Positions 23,084-32,400 are shown, counted from the first letter of the stretch. The stretch is DNA of 35,292 nt from CANLBN01 sp050298695 (GCA_050298695.1 JBNKUQ010000028.1:1-35292); one strand, 5' to 3'. Numbers and translations are program-made. The notes: generated by a model from the sequence alone, not told the origin.

Positions 23084-24268
23084 TTACAGAAAATCACTCA
23101 CTTTAATACCATAGGTTTCCGCATAGATAGGTTTAATAATATGGTAGGGACAGAGTTTATCGGCAAGATCAATGGTGTGTTTATTATCATAACGGCGTGT
23201 GCGCAAGTCGTATATTTGCAGTACTTTTGGCTTGGCTTTTTCGGTAGCATTAGTTTCTAATACCACGGCAAGCTTGTGATTGTTGAGTTCCACCAATGTA
23301 CCTATAGGGTATACACCAATGGCTTCTATAAAGTGATACAACAATTCTCGGTCGAACTCTGCATCCCACTCTAACATTTTCTTTAACGCTGTCGTAGGCG
23401 CCATACCTTTATGGTAAACCCGTTCAGCAGTGATCGCATCGTAGACATCAACAATAGAGATCATGCGAGCATGTATAGACAATGCAGAGGCATCTAAGCC
23501 GCGGGGATAGCCTTCACCGTTTAAGCGCTCATGATGTTGACTGCATATTTCCAACATCAATGGAGAGATACCTGAGCGTCCATTAAGAATTTCCTCGCCA
23601 TAGGTAACATGATTTTTCATTTCAACCCATTCGTCATCGGATAATTTATCAGGTTTATTCAATATGTTATCAGGGACACGTATCTTACCTATATCGTGCA
23701 ACAGGGCTCCGGTAACGACCTCATCCAGACGCTCACCTTCGAACCCTAGGGATAAGGCTAAAATTCCCATCAACACACTGACATTAAAAGAATGCTCCAT
23801 CAAATAACGGTCTTTCTGCCGTATTTGAGTCATACATGCCAAAGCATTGTAGTTGTGCGATAAAGACTCCATGATATCCTGGGTGATATTCTTCATTGAT
23901 CCAAGCTCAAAGTCCCTTTCGTTTTTAACATCGGCCATACAGCGCTCTATCAGCTGCACCGCTTTTGTCTTAACTTTTCGGGCATTTTCCATTTCTTTTT
24001 TGAAGGGAACGGATGGCTCAGGCAATAAATTAGCGAGAGTACTTGAGCCCTGGATTTCGGCGCCCGCCACTTCACAGTCCTGCCCTTTACTGACATCGAT
24101 ATAAAGACTTTTAACCCCTAGTTTTTGTATCTGCTCAATAACCTCTGGGCGGCTCACCAAGCCTTTTCGCGTAAAATTACTATCCGGAACCCATTGGTTA
24201 TTACAATCCGCGATAAACATGCCGACTTTTAGCTGATCAATCGTAATTTCTTTGATGTTCGTGTTCAT
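23084..24268 (-). CDS. HD-GYP cyclic-di-GMP phosphodiesterase
   Basis: The 394-residue protein begins with the N-terminal domain usual in this subgroup (TIDQLKVGMFIADCNNQW, then a KGLVSRPEVIEQIQKLGVKSLYID segment; the DUF3391 type). The HD-GYP domain lies at about 150-325, with H191-D192 in LLHDIGKIRVPDNILNKP and the GYP motif at 253-255 in HHERLNGEGYPRG. A C-terminal segment of about 65 residues (VYPIGTLVELNNHKLAVVLETN) completes the family layout. All metal-binding motifs look intact, so hydrolysis of c-di-GMP to GMP is expected, opposing the cyclase at 7356-8681. It is probably monocistronic, with hairpins on both sides. Confidence 0.93.
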   Translation of the reverse strand: MNTNIKEITIDQLKVGMFIADCNNQWVPDSNFTRKGLVSRPEVIEQIQKLGVKSLYIDVSKGQDCEVAGAEIQGSSTLANLLPEPSVPFKKEMENARKVKTKAVQLIERCMADVKNERDFELGSMKNITQDIMESLSHNYNALACMTQIRQKDRYLMEHSFNVSVLMGILALSLGFEGERLDEVVTGALLHDIGKIRVPDNILNKPDKLSDDEWVEMKNHVTYGEEILNGRSGISPLMLEICSQHHERLNGEGYPRGLDASALSIHARMISIVDVYDAITAERVYHKGMAPTTALKKMLEWDAEFDRELLYHFIEAIGVYPIGTLVELNNHKLAVVLETNATEKAKPKVLQIYDLRTRRYDNKHTIDLADKLCPYHIIKPIYAETYGIKVSDFL

Positions 24269-24300
24269 AAATGGGTCAACACTGCGGAGACAAATGATAA

Positions 24301-24319
24301 GCCAAGCTCCTTGCTTGGC
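24301..24319 (-). terminator. Hairpin between the exonuclease III and HD-GYP genes
   Basis: GCCAAGC (24301-24307) pairs perfectly with GCTTGGC (24313-24319) around a 5-base loop. It lies about 100 bases past the xth stop and 33 bases before the HD-GYP start. The minus-strand tail TTATCATTTG is only moderately T-rich, so a leader structure of the HD-GYP mRNA is an alternative. Confidence 0.4.
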
Positions 24320-24416
24320 GAGTAAAGATCACCGAGCACATGTGAGCCAGCTCTTATTGAAAGTATAAGCCTGAAGTCAGTGAATGCCAGTCAGAAAAGG
24401 CCCAATTAACAAAAAA

Positions 24417-25181
24417 TTAATGTCTCAATTGCACCGATACGGGGCAGTGATCAGAACCCTGTATTTCATTATGAATTTCAGCGTCCACAATATTGGGTAA
24501 TAAAGATTTTGATGCCAGAAAGTAGTCAATCCGCCAACCAATGTTTTTTTCCCTAGCCCCCACCCGGTAGCTCCACCAACTGTACTTGATTTCCTCTGGC
24601 TTAACATGTCGGAAAGTGTCCATAAAACCAGCGCCCACTAAATTGTCCAGGCCATCAATTTCTTCCTGCATATAGCCAGCACTTTTATTGTAATTAGGCT
24701 TAGGGCGGGCCAAGTCGATATCCTTGTGGGCCACATTTAAATCGCCACACAGCAAGACAGGTTTGGTCACTTCCAATACTTTAATATATTCTAAAAAGGC
24801 CCTATCCCACTCCTGACGATAACCGAGGCGCTTGAGCTCACTACCAGAGTTAGGCGTATATACCGTTACCAAATAGAAGAGCGCATATTCCGCAGTAATC
24901 ACTCGTCCCTCTTGATCATGCTCTTCAAGACCAAGGCCATAACTAACGGTGAGCGGCTCACTACGGCTAAGAATAGCGGTGCCAGAATAGCCTTTTTTTA
25001 TCGCAGAGTTGGTATATAGATGGTAACCCTCAATATTTTGGAGCGCTTCTACCACCTGTTCACATTGAGCCTTAGTCTCCTGCAAGCACAATACGTCTGT
25101 GTTTAATGCATCTAAGGACGATACAAAGTCTTTTTTAATGGCGGCTCTAATACCATTGACGTTCCAGGACACTAGTTTCAT
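24417..25181 (-). CDS. xth: Exodeoxyribonuclease III (AP endonuclease)
   Basis: The 254-residue enzyme has the exonuclease/endonuclease/phosphatase fold: MKLVSWNVNGIRAA (first Asn ligand), CLQETKAQ (metal-binding Glu), TVYTPNSGSELKRLGYRQEWD, CGDLNVAHKDIDLARPKPN (catalytic Asp and Asn), WWSYRVGAREKNIGWRIDYF and SDHCPV (catalytic Asp-His). It incises abasic sites and removes 3' blocking groups in base-excision repair. I chose the ATG at 25179-25181, because homologues begin at MKLVSWNVNG and a GGTGAG site lies seven bases upstream. An in-frame GTG 12 codons earlier would add an unconserved stretch. Confidence 0.95.
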   Translation of the reverse strand: MKLVSWNVNGIRAAIKKDFVSSLDALNTDVLCLQETKAQCEQVVEALQNIEGYHLYTNSAIKKGYSGTAILSRSEPLTVSYGLGLEEHDQEGRVITAEYALFYLVTVYTPNSGSELKRLGYRQEWDRAFLEYIKVLEVTKPVLLCGDLNVAHKDIDLARPKPNYNKSAGYMQEEIDGLDNLVGAGFMDTFRHVKPEEIKYSWWSYRVGAREKNIGWRIDYFLASKSLLPNIVDAEIHNEIQGSDHCPVSVQLRH

Positions 25182-25322
25182 ATACGCTCTCACCTTAAAT
25201 AAATCAGACAGCTCCACCGCAGGACATCGCCCTAAGCGATAAAAAGCTGGCTACTATAGCGTATGAGGGGCAAATAACTAAAGAGCGTTTCTAAAATCTA
25301 TTAGTGCTGAGGTAGCATAAAT

Positions 25323-26030
25323 TTATTGGTTAATCGTATAGCCTAAACCACCCGATGCAACACTGGTGATACTCACACCGTTGGTGTGATAGCGCAAACG
25401 TGGTTTTTCACCATTAATATCGGCTAAGTCGATGCGAAACTGGTTTTCTTCTTCTATCGCTTGTTTCTCCGATGCAAAATAACGCCATGTCCCCTGCATT
25501 TGATGCATGGCATGGGCCAGTTCATGATAAAGATTCTGCAAGGCATTGAATTCGATTAACTCATTACGTAAACCAAATACTCTGTGGGTGCCACGGTCTT
25601 CCATATCCGCATCAAAAATAATGCTCACACTCTCTCCTTTGCCATTGGTGATATTCCTTGTCATCGGTGCGATAGTGCGGCCCGAGGAAAGGCGGGCTGC
25701 CTCTGAATGTCTTATCGTTAGGGTGTGCCCGCTATTGGCAATGGTTTGCAGGGTTGCATAGCCTTTGGGTACTAGTGCAATCTCATTTAACCATCGAGTC
25801 AAACGCTGTTTTTGCCGCTTTGCCCCCTGCAAGACAATGTTACTAACGGGTAATTGATTCAGTGAATAGCTGATAGATGTATCCACAGCAGGCGGGGATT
25901 CGGCTTGAGAATGTTGAGAGCTTGAGGGCTGAGGGGTTGAGGAGACATACAATACAGACTTATCGGCTAAGACCAGCGGGCTAATCAACAACAGCAAAAA
26001 GGACTGTAGAACGATGGCATATTTCACCAT
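25323..26030 (-). CDS. Exported M91 (NleD-like) zinc metallopeptidase
   Basis: The 235-residue protein has a clear signal peptide (MVKYAIVLQSFLLLLISPLVLA, likely cut after residue 22). A Ser/Pro-rich spacer follows, then a domain matching peptidase family M91. HELAH at 169-173 in LQNLYHELAHAMHQMQGTW supplies two zinc ligands and the catalytic Glu. The downstream EENQFRIDLADINGEKPRLRY resembles the conserved E-N-x-x-R segment of M91, with the Glu probably the third ligand. The known member NleD is a type III effector that cleaves host JNK and p38 kinases. Here a Sec-type signal replaces any effector-delivery signal, so the target must be outside the cytoplasm. A GAGGAGGG ribosome site precedes the ATG. 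The gene appears to stand alone. Confidence 0.8.
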   Translation of the reverse strand: MVKYAIVLQSFLLLLISPLVLADKSVLYVSSTPQPSSSQHSQAESPPAVDTSISYSLNQLPVSNIVLQGAKRQKQRLTRWLNEIALVPKGYATLQTIANSGHTLTIRHSEAARLSSGRTIAPMTRNITNGKGESVSIIFDADMEDRGTHRVFGLRNELIEFNALQNLYHELAHAMHQMQGTWRYFASEKQAIEEENQFRIDLADINGEKPRLRYHTNGVSITSVASGGLGYTINQ

Positions 26031-26132
26031 TATTACCCTCCTCTAATGCGCTCTATTTATCGCATTTGTACTTTAAGGGTAGTCTATTTTGCGTAAAAAT
26101 CAGTATTTTAGAGAGTGGTAAGCAAAATCGCT

Positions 26133-26621
26133 CTATATTAACATCGACTCAGTAATTGGATGGTAGGTTGAGGCAGATTCAATCAAGGTATTGGCTGTTA
26201 AGCCAGGCACCCCATAAACCTCTGCGAGGACTTTATAGTCTTTCTTGATCTTTTCCAGCAATAAATCAAAGTCCCCATCGCCAGAAAGTAAAATAACCTT
26301 ATCGACCCCTCTAGCAATATCTAAGACATCGATAGCTATCCCCACATCCCAATCGCCCTTAGCCGAGCCATCGCTGCGCTGAATATAGGGCTTGAGCTTC
26401 ACAGTGAAACCTATTTGCTTAAGCGTATTCTGAAACTGTAACTGCTTATTTTCCCCCGCAAAATCATGGCGATAGATGGCATAAGCATTCGCGCAAATGA
26501 TATCCCCCTGTCCAGCTATGGACTGCCATAGCTGCTTATAGTTTAAAGAGCGCCCATAAGCTTGCCGAGTGGTGTAGTAGATATTCTGCACATCGGCAAA
26601 AATAGCGATTTTAGCGTTCAT
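26133..26621 (-). CDS. NYN-domain (LabA/DUF88-like) PIN-fold protein, putative ribonuclease
   Basis: The 162-residue protein is a single NYN domain. The acidic metal site is D10 in IFADVQNIYYT (with N13), D92 in GDWDVGIAIDVL, and D115 and D117 in LLSGDGDFDLLLEKI. NYN domains share the PIN nuclease fold and many act on RNA. No extra RNA-binding domain is present. The start at 26621 is the only ATG before the conserved core. A catalytic role is inferred from the intact acidic residues; the substrate is unknown. Confidence 0.87.
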   Translation of the reverse strand: MNAKIAIFADVQNIYYTTRQAYGRSLNYKQLWQSIAGQGDIICANAYAIYRHDFAGENKQLQFQNTLKQIGFTVKLKPYIQRSDGSAKGDWDVGIAIDVLDIARGVDKVILLSGDGDFDLLLEKIKKDYKVLAEVYGVPGLTANTLIESASTYHPITESMLI

Positions 26622-26785
26622 TTATCACCTAAAAAGAGAGAAAAATATGATGTAATTTGTCATGGATCAATATTAGTACCTAGCCTAATGCCATTGATCA
26701 AAGTACTATAACAGCTTACTGTTATTAGCCTTAAAACACCAACAAGATAACGATAACGCCCTGACGGCCCAAGATAATTATCCCA

Positions 26786-27661
26786 ATGTTTGACAAATTA
26801 AACTGCAGTGAAGTGACTCGCAAACCCCACCTTTCTCCCAACGAATTTAGGAAAGACTTTAAACAAACTGCCACACCCCTTGTACTCACCAGCGCGACTC
26901 AAGATTGGCCCGCCAGAGAGAAATGGGATATCGATTATTTAATCAAGGTCGCGGGAGAAAAAATCGTTCCTGTTTACAGCAGTTTGCGGGCCGAAGGGAA
27001 ATCTCATCAACATGCGGCTGCCGCGAAAATGAAAATGGGAGAATATCTAGAACGACTAAAACAAGGCGAAAATGACCTGCGTATGTTTTTTTACAATATA
27101 TTGCATGGCGCGCCAGCGTTACTTAAAGATTTTTCCTACCCCAAAATAGGCTTATCTTTTTTTAAGCGTTTACCTGTTATGTTTGTGGGAGGCAAGGGTG
27201 CCAGAGTACAAATGCATTACGATATTGATCTATCAGATTTAATACTATGCCACTTTGGAGGAAGAAAACACGTTTTGTTAGTTTCTCCCGAACAAACGCC
27301 CTATATGTATAAGGTTCCCTATTCGTTCAGTTCACTTTACGATGTCAATTTTGAAAACCCTGATTTTACCCGTTTCCCTGCCCTAAAAAAAATTAAAGCG
27401 TACACCGCCACACTAAATCACGGCGATGCTTTATACATTCCTTCAGGATATTGGCATTATATAATTTACGAAGATATTGGTTTTTCCTTAACACTGCGGT
27501 CTTTCCCCGGCAAACTATCTCAGCAACTAACACTACTGAAAAATATTTTTATCACACGAAATATTGAGGGGTTAATGCGTAAATTCATTGGCCAACCATG
27601 GAATGACCGCAATGAATTACTTGCGATAGAAAATACCCATAAAAACTTATCGATTAAATAA
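26786..27661 (+). CDS. Cupin-like (JmjC-type) Fe(II)/2-oxoglutarate oxygenase family protein
   Basis: The 291-residue protein has the cupin_8/JmjC core. Metal ligands would be H144 and D146 in VQMHYDIDLSD and the distal H224 in IPSGYWHYI. LILCHFGGRKHVLLVSPEQ, between the two, has the Lys expected to bind 2-oxoglutarate. Early family features are TPLVLTSATQDWPAREKWDIDYL. Such proteins hydroxylate proteins or small molecules; the substrate is unknown. The last 60 residues are helical and basic. The ribosome site is weak. It converges with the rhlE-like gene, leaving 71 bases between them. Confidence 0.88.
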   Translation: MFDKLNCSEVTRKPHLSPNEFRKDFKQTATPLVLTSATQDWPAREKWDIDYLIKVAGEKIVPVYSSLRAEGKSHQHAAAAKMKMGEYLERLKQGENDLRMFFYNILHGAPALLKDFSYPKIGLSFFKRLPVMFVGGKGARVQMHYDIDLSDLILCHFGGRKHVLLVSPEQTPYMYKVPYSFSSLYDVNFENPDFTRFPALKKIKAYTATLNHGDALYIPSGYWHYIIYEDIGFSLTLRSFPGKLSQQLTLLKNIFITRNIEGLMRKFIGQPWNDRNELLAIENTHKNLSIK

Positions 27662-27732
27662 AAACCTTTGATTAATCGCTATGTTTTTTTTGCTGAACCA
27701 CCACGTTCTTTTTGTATACTTCCATTAAATAT

Positions 27733-29025
27733 TCACTTCTTTTTTGTTGCCGCTCTTCGATTATTATCAGCACGAGAGGTTTTTTTTACACTGGGGCGCT
27801 GACCATCGCGGTGATCCACTCTTGGTTTTTTGGGCTTTTTAGGCTTAATTGGCCGGTGATCTAATCGAGATTCCGGTAGTGAGTGGACGGGATCGAACTC
27901 ATCGATAATTTTTCGAGTAAGTAGTTTTTTTATCAAGCGTTCAATCCCAGAGAGTTCTTTAAATTCATCCGCACTGACCAAGGATACCGCACAGCCACTG
28001 GCTCCAGCTCGACCAGTGCGGCCAATACGATGAACATAATCTTCTGGCACATTGGGTAAATCAAAATTAACCACTTGAGGTAGTTGGTCAATATCTAATC
28101 CTCGCGCAGCTATATCAGTTGCCACTAATACTCTAACTTCACCCTGTTTAAACTCAGCAAGTGCTTTAGTTCTTGCCCCCTGGCTTTTATTGCCATGGAT
28201 TGCAAGTGCCGTGATACCTGCTTGATTTAATTGTTTTGTTAATTTGTTCGCGCCATGTTTAGTTCGCGTAAAGACAAGAACTTGTTCCCAATTATGTTTT
28301 TTAACGAGATAACACAGCAAAGCTGACTTTTGTTTTTTATCGACAGGATGAATCCACTGTTTAACCGTTTTTGCGGTACTGTTGGGAGGAGAAACAGAAA
28401 TTTCTACAGGTTGATAAACAATATTTTTCGCCAGTTCACGAATATCTTTTGAGAAAGTTGCTGAGAATAATAAATTTTGTCGCTTAACAGGTAAGAGCTG
28501 TAAAATTTTACGAATATCATGAATGAAGCCCATATCGAGCATGCGATCGGCTTCGTCTAACACTAAGACTTCCAATTGCTTAAAATTGATCGCTTTTTGA
28601 TGGTAAAGATCAAGCAAGCGTCCTGGAGTCGCAACGACTACATCTGCACCGCCTCGCAGCTTCATCATTTGCGGATTAATTTTTACCCCCCCAAAGACAA
28701 CCGCTGAACGCAACGCCAAGTATTTACCGTAGGCCGCAACACTCTCCCCCACTTGCGCCGCTAACTCTCGGGTTGGGGTCAGTATCAATGCGCGAACTTG
28801 ATTAGACGTAACCGGCCGGCCCTTCGACAAACGCTCCAATAAAGGCAAGGTAAAACCCGCTGTTTTACCAGTGCCGGTTTGCGCTGCCGCCATAACATCT
28901 CTTCCCTGGAGAATAGGGGGAATGGCTTGTAATTGAATAGGCGAAGGGGACTGATAGCCCTTTTCACTTAAGGATCTTAATAAAGGTTCGGATAAACCAA
29001 GGGAATTAAAGCTCATAGAAAACAT
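27733..29025 (-). CDS. rhlE: DEAD-box RNA helicase, RhlE-like
   Basis: The 430-residue helicase has a full motif set: Q motif (GYQSPSPIQLQAIPPIL), I (AQTGTGKT), PTRELA, GG, TPGRLLDL, DEAD (LDEADRMLDMGF), SAT, ATDIAARGLDI and HRIGRTGRAG. The C-terminal 60 residues are strongly basic (KPKKPKKPRVDHRDGQRPSVKKTSRADNNRR), as in RhlE, and lack the DbpA RNA-binding domain. RhlE-type helicases act in ribosome maturation and RNA turnover and help cold adaptation. Two ATG codons (29025 and 29016) are possible starts; neither has a clear ribosome site. Confidence 0.9.
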   Translation of the reverse strand: MFSMSFNSLGLSEPLLRSLSEKGYQSPSPIQLQAIPPILQGRDVMAAAQTGTGKTAGFTLPLLERLSKGRPVTSNQVRALILTPTRELAAQVGESVAAYGKYLALRSAVVFGGVKINPQMMKLRGGADVVVATPGRLLDLYHQKAINFKQLEVLVLDEADRMLDMGFIHDIRKILQLLPVKRQNLLFSATFSKDIRELAKNIVYQPVEISVSPPNSTAKTVKQWIHPVDKKQKSALLCYLVKKHNWEQVLVFTRTKHGANKLTKQLNQAGITALAIHGNKSQGARTKALAEFKQGEVRVLVATDIAARGLDIDQLPQVVNFDLPNVPEDYVHRIGRTGRAGASGCAVSLVSADEFKELSGIERLIKKLLTRKIIDEFDPVHSLPESRLDHRPIKPKKPKKPRVDHRDGQRPSVKKTSRADNNRRAATKKK

Positions 29026-29522
29026 TGTAGTATCGACATCAGGGCGCGCAGCTTACAGTAATTCACTAAAAATAGCAGCTTTTACCCTTTGTACTTTACT
29101 CAATAGCTATATGGAGGGAACCTCTTATCGAAACACCCTTGTTTCTCTACAGGTTATTTCTCTACAGGAGAGTATTGACTCAGTGGCTAATCATCCATGG
29201 CCGCAACGCCACAAGTGAATCAATTGTTAGATAGGACTGAGCAAGATCCACTCTGGCAACACCAAGAGCTTCCTTCCAAAATTAGATCTTGGTTTGATCA
29301 TCATCCCTCAATGGGTATGAGCACCACACTAAAAACACCAACCCAAACAAGGAAAAACCAATCGAGAAATTGGACAAATTCTTGGGACCAGCCCTAGAAC
29401 AATAAACAAGCACTCAGAAAAGGTCTATAAAAAATGAGATGTTGAAAACCGCACTACCGCAGCAGCTAGAGCCTTAGAGCTTTTACAACATTAAAATTCA
29501 CTTACTACAATTTATAGGAGCA
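29026..29522. other. Intergenic stretch of 497 bases with no convincing gene
   Basis: Between the rhlE-like and clpB genes I see only a duplicated TTTCTCTACAGG near 29149-29170 and a plus-strand 66-residue frame (29197-29397) lacking a ribosome site and any recognisable motif. Its composition (many Gln, Thr, His) could be a decayed gene. The promoter of the rhlE-like gene should lie at its left end. Confidence 0.5.
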
Positions 29523-32102
29523 CTATTTCGAAAAATAAAGATGGCCTAAATCATCTACATTCACTCGAATGGTATCTCCAGGCATATAATCTCCTGCTAA
29601 TATTCGTTGAGAAAGTGGATTTTCTAGTAATTGTTGAATAGCCCGTTTTAATGGGCGTGCGCCATAAACCGGATCGAAGCCTGCTTCAGACAATTTATTC
29701 ATCACAGCTTCATCTAAGGCAAGACTTAAATCACGCTCAGATAAGCGCTGCTCTAATAAACTTAACTGAATACCAGCGATCCCTTTGATTTGATCTTGGG
29801 ATAAAGGCTCGAATACCACAAGCTCATCAATCCGGTTAACAAATTCCGGACGAAAATGATGCCCCACCACCGTTAATACTTCTTGGTGAATTTCTGCTTG
29901 AGGTTTATTTGCTGCATTCATTTCTTGAATGACATCCGAACCTAAGTTGGATGTCATGACAATCACCGTATTTCGAAAATCTACTGTGCGACCTTGGCTA
30001 TCCGTTAAACGACCATCTTCTAATACCTGTAACAATATATTAAATACATCGGGGTGGGCTTTTTCGACTTCATCAAGTAATAGTACAGAATAGGGACGAC
30101 GGCGGACTGCTTCGGTTAAGTAGCCTCCTTCTTCATAACCAACGTAACCCGGAGGCGCACCAATTAAACGAGCAACTGCATGTTTTTCCATAAATTCCGA
30201 CATATCTAAACGCACCATGGCATCGGTGCTATCAAATAAAAATTCAGCCAGAGCCTTACACAATTCCGTTTTACCCACACCGGTTGGACCTAAAAATAAA
30301 AAGGAACCATTTGGACGATTAGGATCGGCCAAGCCAGCGCGGGAACGCCTAACAGCATTGGCAACCGCTTTCACGGCAGTGTCCTGACCAATAACACGCG
30401 CGTGTAGTCCCTCTTCCATACGCAGCAATTTTTCGCGCTCACCTTCTAGCATTTTTGAAACAGGGATACCCGTCCACTTAGAAACCACTTCAGCAATTTC
30501 TTCGTCGGTAACTTTGTTGCGCAGGAGTTTCATTTCCATCATTTCGACTTGGCTGGCCATGTCGAGTTGTTTTTCTAGCTCGGGGATAACGCCATATTGC
30601 AATTGTGAAATACGCTCTAGGTCACCAGCACGACGAGCAGCTTCCATATCGATTCGCGCTTGTTCTAAATTGCTTTTGACTTCAGCCGTACCTGATAGCG
30701 CAGCCTTTTCTGCGCTCCATACTTCGTCTAAATCTTGATATTCTGCTTCAACTTCGGCAATGGTATTATTGATATCACCTAAGCGTTTTTTGGAAGCCTC
30801 ATCTTCGTCTTTTTTAACCGCTTCTCTCTCAATTTTTAATTGAATCAAACGCCGCTCTAAACGATCCATAGCTTCGGGCTTGGAATCAATTTCCATACGA
30901 ATACGACTCGCCGCTTCATCGATAAGATCAATGGCCTTGTCGGGTAGCTGACGATCGGTAATATAGCGTTGCGACAATTTTGCCGCCGCAATAATCGCCG
31001 AATCAGTAATATCAACACCGTGATGCACTTCATAACGCTCTTTTAAGCCACGTAATATCGCAATGGTGTCGGACTCTGAAGGTTCATCAACGAGTACTTT
31101 TTGAAAACGGCGCTCTAACGCGGCATCTTTTTCAATAAACTGCCGGTATTCATCGAGTGTGGTTGCTCCCACACAATGAAGATCACCACGAGCAAGAGCG
31201 GGCTTTAACATATTGCCTGCATCCATTGCGCCTTCTGCTTTGCCCGCACCTACCATGGTATGAATTTCATCAATAAAAATAATAATGCGCCCTTCCTGCT
31301 TGGCTAATTCATTGAGTACGGCTTTGAGGCGTTCTTCAAACTCACCACGAAATTTGGCACCCGCTAACAGCGAGCCCAAATCCAAAGACAGCACACGCTT
31401 ATTTTTTAGACCTTCCGGCACTTCACCATTAATAATGCGTTGTGCCAAACCTTCTACAATAGCGGTTTTACCCACACCAGGCTCACCAATTAAAACCGGA
31501 TTATTTTTAGTGCGGCGTTGTAAGACTTGTATCGTACGTCGAATTTCATCGTCGCGACCAATCACTGGGTCCAACTTGCCTGATTCTGCGCGGGCGGTTA
31601 AATCAATCGTATATTTTTCTAGGGCCTGACGATTTTCTTCAGCATCGGGGTTATCCACCGTTTCACCGCCACGCACCGAATCAATCGCTTGCTCTAGGCG
31701 TTGCACATCACCAAATTGTTTTAACAATTTACCGATCGTGCTGGAATTATCCTCCATTGCCGCCAAGAGTACGCACTCGCTCGAAATAAATTTGTCACCC
31801 TTATTTTGCGCTTTTTTATCGGCTAAATTTAACAAGCGTCCCATTTCAGGAGATAGCTGAACATCTCCCGTTGCATGCTGGATGCGGGGTAAATCATTGA
31901 GTTTTTTGCCTAACTCATTACGCAAACCTGGCACATCAAAACCTGCCTGTGCCAACAGTGGACGCACACTTCCCCCCTGCTGATCCAGCATGGCCGACAA
32001 TAGATGTACCGGATCTAGATGGCTATGGTCTCTACCAACCGCGATAGATTGCCCATCGGATAAGGCTTGCTGTAAAGGATTCGTTAGACGGTCAATACGC
32101 AT
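29523..32102 (-). CDS. clpB: ClpB disaggregase (Hsp100)
   Basis: The 859-residue AAA+ protein matches E. coli ClpB (857) in length and layout. It has an N-terminal substrate domain with two Clp repeats (1-145) and a first AAA module with Walker A GEPGVGKT near 207 and the FIDEIHTMVGAG Walker B. The coiled-coil middle domain lies at about 410-525, and the second AAA module has GPTGVGKT near 607 and LLLDEVEKAHPDVF. The C-terminal domain ends the protein. It has no ClpP-binding loop role. With DnaK it extracts proteins from aggregates, and small heat-shock proteins such as those at 5565-6724 prime those aggregates. A sigma32 promoter lies upstream at 32145-32173. Confidence 0.97.
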   Translation of the reverse strand: MRIDRLTNPLQQALSDGQSIAVGRDHSHLDPVHLLSAMLDQQGGSVRPLLAQAGFDVPGLRNELGKKLNDLPRIQHATGDVQLSPEMGRLLNLADKKAQNKGDKFISSECVLLAAMEDNSSTIGKLLKQFGDVQRLEQAIDSVRGGETVDNPDAEENRQALEKYTIDLTARAESGKLDPVIGRDDEIRRTIQVLQRRTKNNPVLIGEPGVGKTAIVEGLAQRIINGEVPEGLKNKRVLSLDLGSLLAGAKFRGEFEERLKAVLNELAKQEGRIIIFIDEIHTMVGAGKAEGAMDAGNMLKPALARGDLHCVGATTLDEYRQFIEKDAALERRFQKVLVDEPSESDTIAILRGLKERYEVHHGVDITDSAIIAAAKLSQRYITDRQLPDKAIDLIDEAASRIRMEIDSKPEAMDRLERRLIQLKIEREAVKKDEDEASKKRLGDINNTIAEVEAEYQDLDEVWSAEKAALSGTAEVKSNLEQARIDMEAARRAGDLERISQLQYGVIPELEKQLDMASQVEMMEMKLLRNKVTDEEIAEVVSKWTGIPVSKMLEGEREKLLRMEEGLHARVIGQDTAVKAVANAVRRSRAGLADPNRPNGSFLFLGPTGVGKTELCKALAEFLFDSTDAMVRLDMSEFMEKHAVARLIGAPPGYVGYEEGGYLTEAVRRRPYSVLLLDEVEKAHPDVFNILLQVLEDGRLTDSQGRTVDFRNTVIVMTSNLGSDVIQEMNAANKPQAEIHQEVLTVVGHHFRPEFVNRIDELVVFEPLSQDQIKGIAGIQLSLLEQRLSERDLSLALDEAVMNKLSEAGFDPVYGARPLKRAIQQLLENPLSQRILAGDYMPGDTIRVNVDDLGHLYFSK

Positions 32103-32144
32103 AATAAGTGTCTCAGAGTTATCTAATCATAAAATATGTTTCTG

Positions 32145-32173
32145 ATATGAGGCATCAAAAAAAGAAATTCAAG
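32145..32173 (-). promoter_or_regulatory. Sigma32 heat-shock promoter of clpB
   Basis: On the minus strand CTTGAAT (32167-32173) and CCTCATAT (32145-32152) are separated by 14 bases. This matches the RpoH consensus at 6 of 7 and 6 of 8 positions. The start codon is 43 bases below the -10 box. Confidence 0.75.
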
Positions 32174-32310
32174 GTATCATGAAGTTTTTCAAAGGCGACT
32201 TGTTGATTTATATCAATAAGGCTACAACTTTGACAGTAAGGGTTGAAGAGATGTCGAGTAAACACCGACGGATAGTATGATCAGTCCCTACCCCGTCACT
32301 ATCCTAGTTA

Positions 32311-32371
32311 CCCTTGAAAAAAAGGCTTCCTGGCTTTTTTCAAGGTCGCAATAAAAATACATAACGTAAAA
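32311..32371 (+). repeat. Dispersed intergenic repeat, copy 2 (short)
   Basis: A hairpin (CCTTGAAAAAA facing TTTTTTCAAGG, inner part GGCTTCCTGGC) is followed by GGTCGCAATAAAAATACA and TAACGTAAAAAA. It matches copy 1 at 14243-14306 nearly base for base and then stops, running into the fadE terminator. Confidence 0.75.
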
Positions 32372-32400
32372 AACCCGAAAACGACATTAGTTTTCGGGTT
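32372..32400 (-). terminator. Intrinsic terminator of fadE
   Basis: AACCCGAAAAC (32372-32382) pairs perfectly with GTTTTCGGGTT (32390-32400), an 11-bp stem with a 7-base loop, 33 bases past the fadE stop. On the minus strand the stem is followed by a run of T, the form of a Rho-independent terminator. Confidence 0.85.

Noticed and set aside
25182..25217. GTG start 12 codons upstream for exonuclease III
   Set aside because: Homologues begin at MKLVSWNVNG, and a ribosome site is correctly spaced for the internal ATG.
29197..29397. 66-residue plus-strand frame between rhlE and clpB
   Set aside because: No ribosome site, no recognisable motif and biased composition. Described only within the intergenic stretch.
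29523..32102. ClpV (type VI ATPase) instead of ClpB, given the nearby hcp
   Set aside because: Length, middle domain and sequence (GEPGVGKT, FIDEIHTMVGAGKAEGAMDAGN) are ClpB, with a heat-shock promoter and no type VI neighbours.
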